Shown here: in pieces, positions 60,754 through 64,000 of the stretch
How the letters are laid out: each line of letters opens with the position of its first letter
Position numbering within the stretch: the stretch's first letter is position 1
Notes under the pieces: model-generated
What the model saw: only the letters and a program-made list of their open reading frames with translations
What the model was told of the DNA's origin: nothing
The model's database searches: none
Origin: Anaeramoeba flamelloides
Taxonomy: Eukaryota; Metamonada; Anaeramoebidae
NCBI GenBank assembly: GCA_027625915.1
Contig: JANTQA010000032.1
Location: forward strand, 2,542,001-2,606,000
DNA length: 64,000 nt
Direction: 5' to 3'
Program-made: the position numbers and the translations under genes

Positions 60754-63700
60754 AAGTAGAAAGAATTTTTAAATTGGAGGTTTTTATTTATTTTATTTTC
60801 TTCAGATAAACTTATTCAAAATATAGTGTTTGATTATTTTAAAATTAAAAAAAAAAAATATTCAAAATCTTTCTTGGTTTTATTCTGGTGTTTTTAGTAT
60901 AATAACAATTTCTGGAATTGTAATAGGGGAGGAATTTTTAAAACTAAAGAAGTAATCTTTAAATCTAATTTATGTTATATTATAAATATAAAAAGAAATA
61001 AATAAAATCAAAATTTTTCCAAAAATAATCAATTTTTTTGTTTGTATGTTTTTGGTCTTTGAGTAAATTTTGAAAAAATGAAGAAAAATCCAAATCTTAC
61101 AAATTAATAGTGAAAAATTACTGAAAATTGAAATTCAATTTTGATTTTTTTAAAAACAGAATTATTGTTTTTCTCAATTTAAAGTATTTGAGTGTTTTTT
61201 AATTCAAGAAAGGTGTTTTATTATTTTAAATTTTAATAAATTAAAGAAACTATTTGATAAAATAATAAATCCTCAAAGTTGCCTAATTTAACTGTTATCT
61301 ATTAGGAAAATATGTCTTTCGCTACAATTTCTGTATTTTTTATTTTTTCTAATTTCAAGTAATCAACACCAAAAATAATATTGAATCTTATGTGAATATT
61401 AAAAATTGAATGGGAATTGTTGATCAATTATCTAATATCGAAAAAAATTTTCAAAGATAATAAACTGAAAAATTTTTTACTTATATGAAAAGATAATGAA
61501 AAATTTATTAATTTGGACTGAACCAAGAGTTATTTGTTGAAATTTGAATTTAAAAAGGTTAAAAAAGTTTGTTTACTCTGTTTTTTTTTTTTTTTTTGAT
61601 CATACTGGTATTAGAATTATAAATGGGAAAAAATTTTCACTTCCTTTACCATATTTTTCTTTTCATAAATTGAGTTCTCAAAGAAGTAGGTTGGGGTTCG
61701 TGGTTCTACTTGAAAAATAAATTGAAAATGAAGTGAAAAATTTTCCTGTTCTTACTTCAAATACAGGTAAGAGATTTATACAAAAAAGATTTGTTTTTAA
61801 AAACAAAATGCCTTGAAATACTACAGTTTTTCAAAAAATAAGAAAGGTATTTTTTTTTTTTTTTATTGAAATAATTTTTTGGAAAAGAATCATTTTAATT
61901 TCAAATTATAAAGGATGAAAAGTTCTTTAGTTGAGAGTAAGACTGGAAAACAGTATTTAATTGCTTTTTTTGAAGTAAAATTTTCATTTAAAAAATTTAA
62001 TCTTTAATAGAAATCGAGGATTTGAACTGATTTTCATTAATGAGATTTACTTTTTGAGGTTATTTATCACCAAGTGGGGTTTAATAATTACAAATGCACA
62101 GAGTAAATAAAACCATTTGTAACTTGAATGATTCGTAGTGGTTATCTTTTATCTTTTTTTTTGATTGAAGAAAATAAAAAAAAAAAAATAGAAAAGTATT
62201 TCCTCAACTCATAGAAAACTTCGTTTAATTTCAATTTGGGTTTTAAAATTATTTTGTTTTGATTGTGTATCCCACTCGGTACAGTAAAAAAGGATTTGTA
62301 TTTTTTTCAACAAAAAAATTCAAAAGAAATTTCAATTTTTACAAAAAATAAAATGATTTTCTTTATTTGAATTTACGAAGGAGAAAAACAAGCTATTTCG
62401 CACCCTTTTTGGACTGATTTTTAAATTATTTTAAGTTTAGAAACTAAAAAAATAATAAAATGTTGAAAATTCTTTTTATTTTTTTGCAAAAGATTACGGG
62501 AGGTTTGTAGAAGGGAAATAGTGAATCAAGAGCTGGTTTTAACAATATTCTAATCAAATTTAGATGTTTATATTCATTAAAACAAATTCTTTAAAAAAAA
62601 GCATTATCCCCATATAAAGAAAAAATAAATTCTGAAAATTAAAGTTCGTGAAAACTACAGATTGGAATCCAGTTATACATCTTTTATAAATTATTTTTTC
62701 AAAGTTATCATAATTTTATGTAATAAAGAAAAGGTAGCTATTAAACTCATTAAGATTCGAATACCCACCTTTTTCAAAATTACAGACTTTTGAAAAAAAC
62801 ACCCATTTTTGGGGTATTTTTTTATTGAAAAAAGTTACAATGGATGAACTGTAGATTGAAGATTAAAAATGAAAAAAAGAATAAATGTTAAAACAATTTG
62901 CAGAAAACAATCGGGAATGTATATAAAAACTCAAATATGGAAAAAAATAAAATGAGAAAAAAACGAACCAAAAACAGAAAAAAAAAAACAGTTTTTCAAT
63001 TTAATTTAGAGATATCTTTGAAAGAAATATTTTATGCTATTTTAAAATTGAAAAATATGATTCTTTTTTAGACTATTAAAAAAATAAATGAAAATAATCT
63101 CTCCACAAAATCAATTAAAAAATTCGAACATTTTTACAATTAAAAATGAAAACCATATTACTGAAAATTTTCATTTTTTTTTTCAATTCCCATTAATATC
63201 TAATAAATTTGTAAACCTTTTTCCAAAATTGTTATGTATAATAATTTTTATTATGTGAGTACATTTCAAAAATACAAAATTTAGAGATTTTTTTTAAAAA
63301 AAATTTCTGAGTTATTTGGTATATTAAGACATATCAAAGAAATGATTTAAAGAAAATATCAATCATTTTTATCAATTTATAATATTTCAATTAATTTAAA
63401 TTTGAGAAAGGTCTTAGATTATTGTGAAATTTATATTAAATTAAAAAAGTAATTTTTGTAAAAAAAATTCTTCTAGTTTCACAATTGAAATTTAAAAATT
63501 TGAAAAAAATTTAAAAGGAAAGATCTCAAGAAAAAAATACTCTTATTATATAAATGTAAAAAAAAAAAACAATTATCATAGTAGATGTATGCAAATAAAT
63601 TTAGAATTTATCTAAGAATAATCACAATAAATCAGATTTTAATTTCCAGTCATTTTTTCTGATTAATTTAAAAGATTTGGATTTTTTTTGATTTCTCCAT

Positions 63701-64000
63701 TTATCAAAGGGTAAAAATGATAAATTTTGAATAGTTAATCAATGCCCCAATTCGAAGCAGTTAATGGTAACCTCGATAATTTGAATATTTGTTTGTTGAA
63801 TGGGAGTAGATTTTGCTCTTTTTTCTGAATAATTTCAATTGATCAGAAAAATTGGAATTTCAGAGATTTCTGAAATTTACTTGATTTTTGGTTTTACAGT
63901 TATCGTAATTTTTTTTTTTTTTGGAAGAGATTTGAAAATATTGTTCAATTTATTTTAGAATTAGTAAAAATGTAAAGTTTTTTTGGTCTCAGTAGGTTTC
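60662..64000. other. Upstream of the acyltransferase exons; AT-rich with a K hairpin
   Basis: The missing 5' exons of the acyltransferase should lie here or beyond the edge, but I could not identify them. A (TA)n tract is at 60717-60750. K copy 4 is at 61604-61766. Near 63742-63828 a less AT-rich patch reads MPQFEAVNGNLDNLNICLL on the plus strand, but the minus strand is open too; not supported as a gene. Confidence 0.4.
61604..61766. mobile_element. Hairpin MITE K, copy 4
   Basis: ACTGGTATTAGAATTATAAA and AATTTTCACTTCC at the left; AAAATGAAGTGAAAAATTTT and ACTTCAAATACAG at the right. The loop is diverged from K1 and K2 but keeps the same length. Confidence 0.65.

Overview
The window is AT-rich (roughly 80 percent A+T by eye) eukaryotic nuclear DNA from what looks like a single-celled protist. 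GT-AG introns interrupt recognisable conserved genes (ribosomal proteins uL15 and uS14, an autophagy PROPPIN, an LPCAT-type acyltransferase). There is also an intronless receptor of the Dictyostelium cAMP-receptor type, a family common in amoebae and some other protists. I cannot name the taxon from the sequence alone. Nothing bacterial, organellar or viral was seen.

Gene layout. 1-1188 (minus): first exon of a WIPI/Atg18 beta-propeller, running off the left edge. 5489-6475 (minus): seven-transmembrane cAMP-receptor-like protein. 13184-13978 (minus): RPL27A in three exons, the first being only the start codon. 19168-19320 (plus): probable first exon of a UBA-domain protein. 26121-26930 (plus) and 42985-43653 (minus): two lysine-rich proteins of unknown function that share a C-terminal domain with each other. 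31432-31680 (minus): RPS29 in two exons. 57604-60661 (minus): three exons of an LPCAT/LPEAT-like lysophospholipid acyltransferase, 5' end unresolved. The genes are unrelated in function and do not form a cluster. Gene density is low, about one recognisable gene per 8 kb.

Most of the rest is a graveyard of short DNA transposons, many of them fold-back or MITE-like, in at least a dozen families with copies that can be compared inside the window. Clear cases: R (about 200 bp, near-palindromic, TA plus CAGTCAG ends, six copies); K (165-240 bp hairpin, four copies plus a fragment); C (about 690 bp, three copies); E, G and H (bounded by TTAA); L and L2 (TA-bounded fold-backs); A and B; M and N (ends related to TTCAATAACCC). 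Several are nested: L2 in L in W, A in B, K in C, J in E, and a LINE in E with a 16-bp target duplication. A second, decayed LINE piece carries an R element. Some insertions can be paired with an empty-site relative elsewhere in the window, so the insertion history can be read directly.

I found no single operon-like or clearly new biochemical system. The most unusual signals are the density and nesting of hairpin-forming elements, including inside host introns, and the two paralogous lysine-rich proteins.
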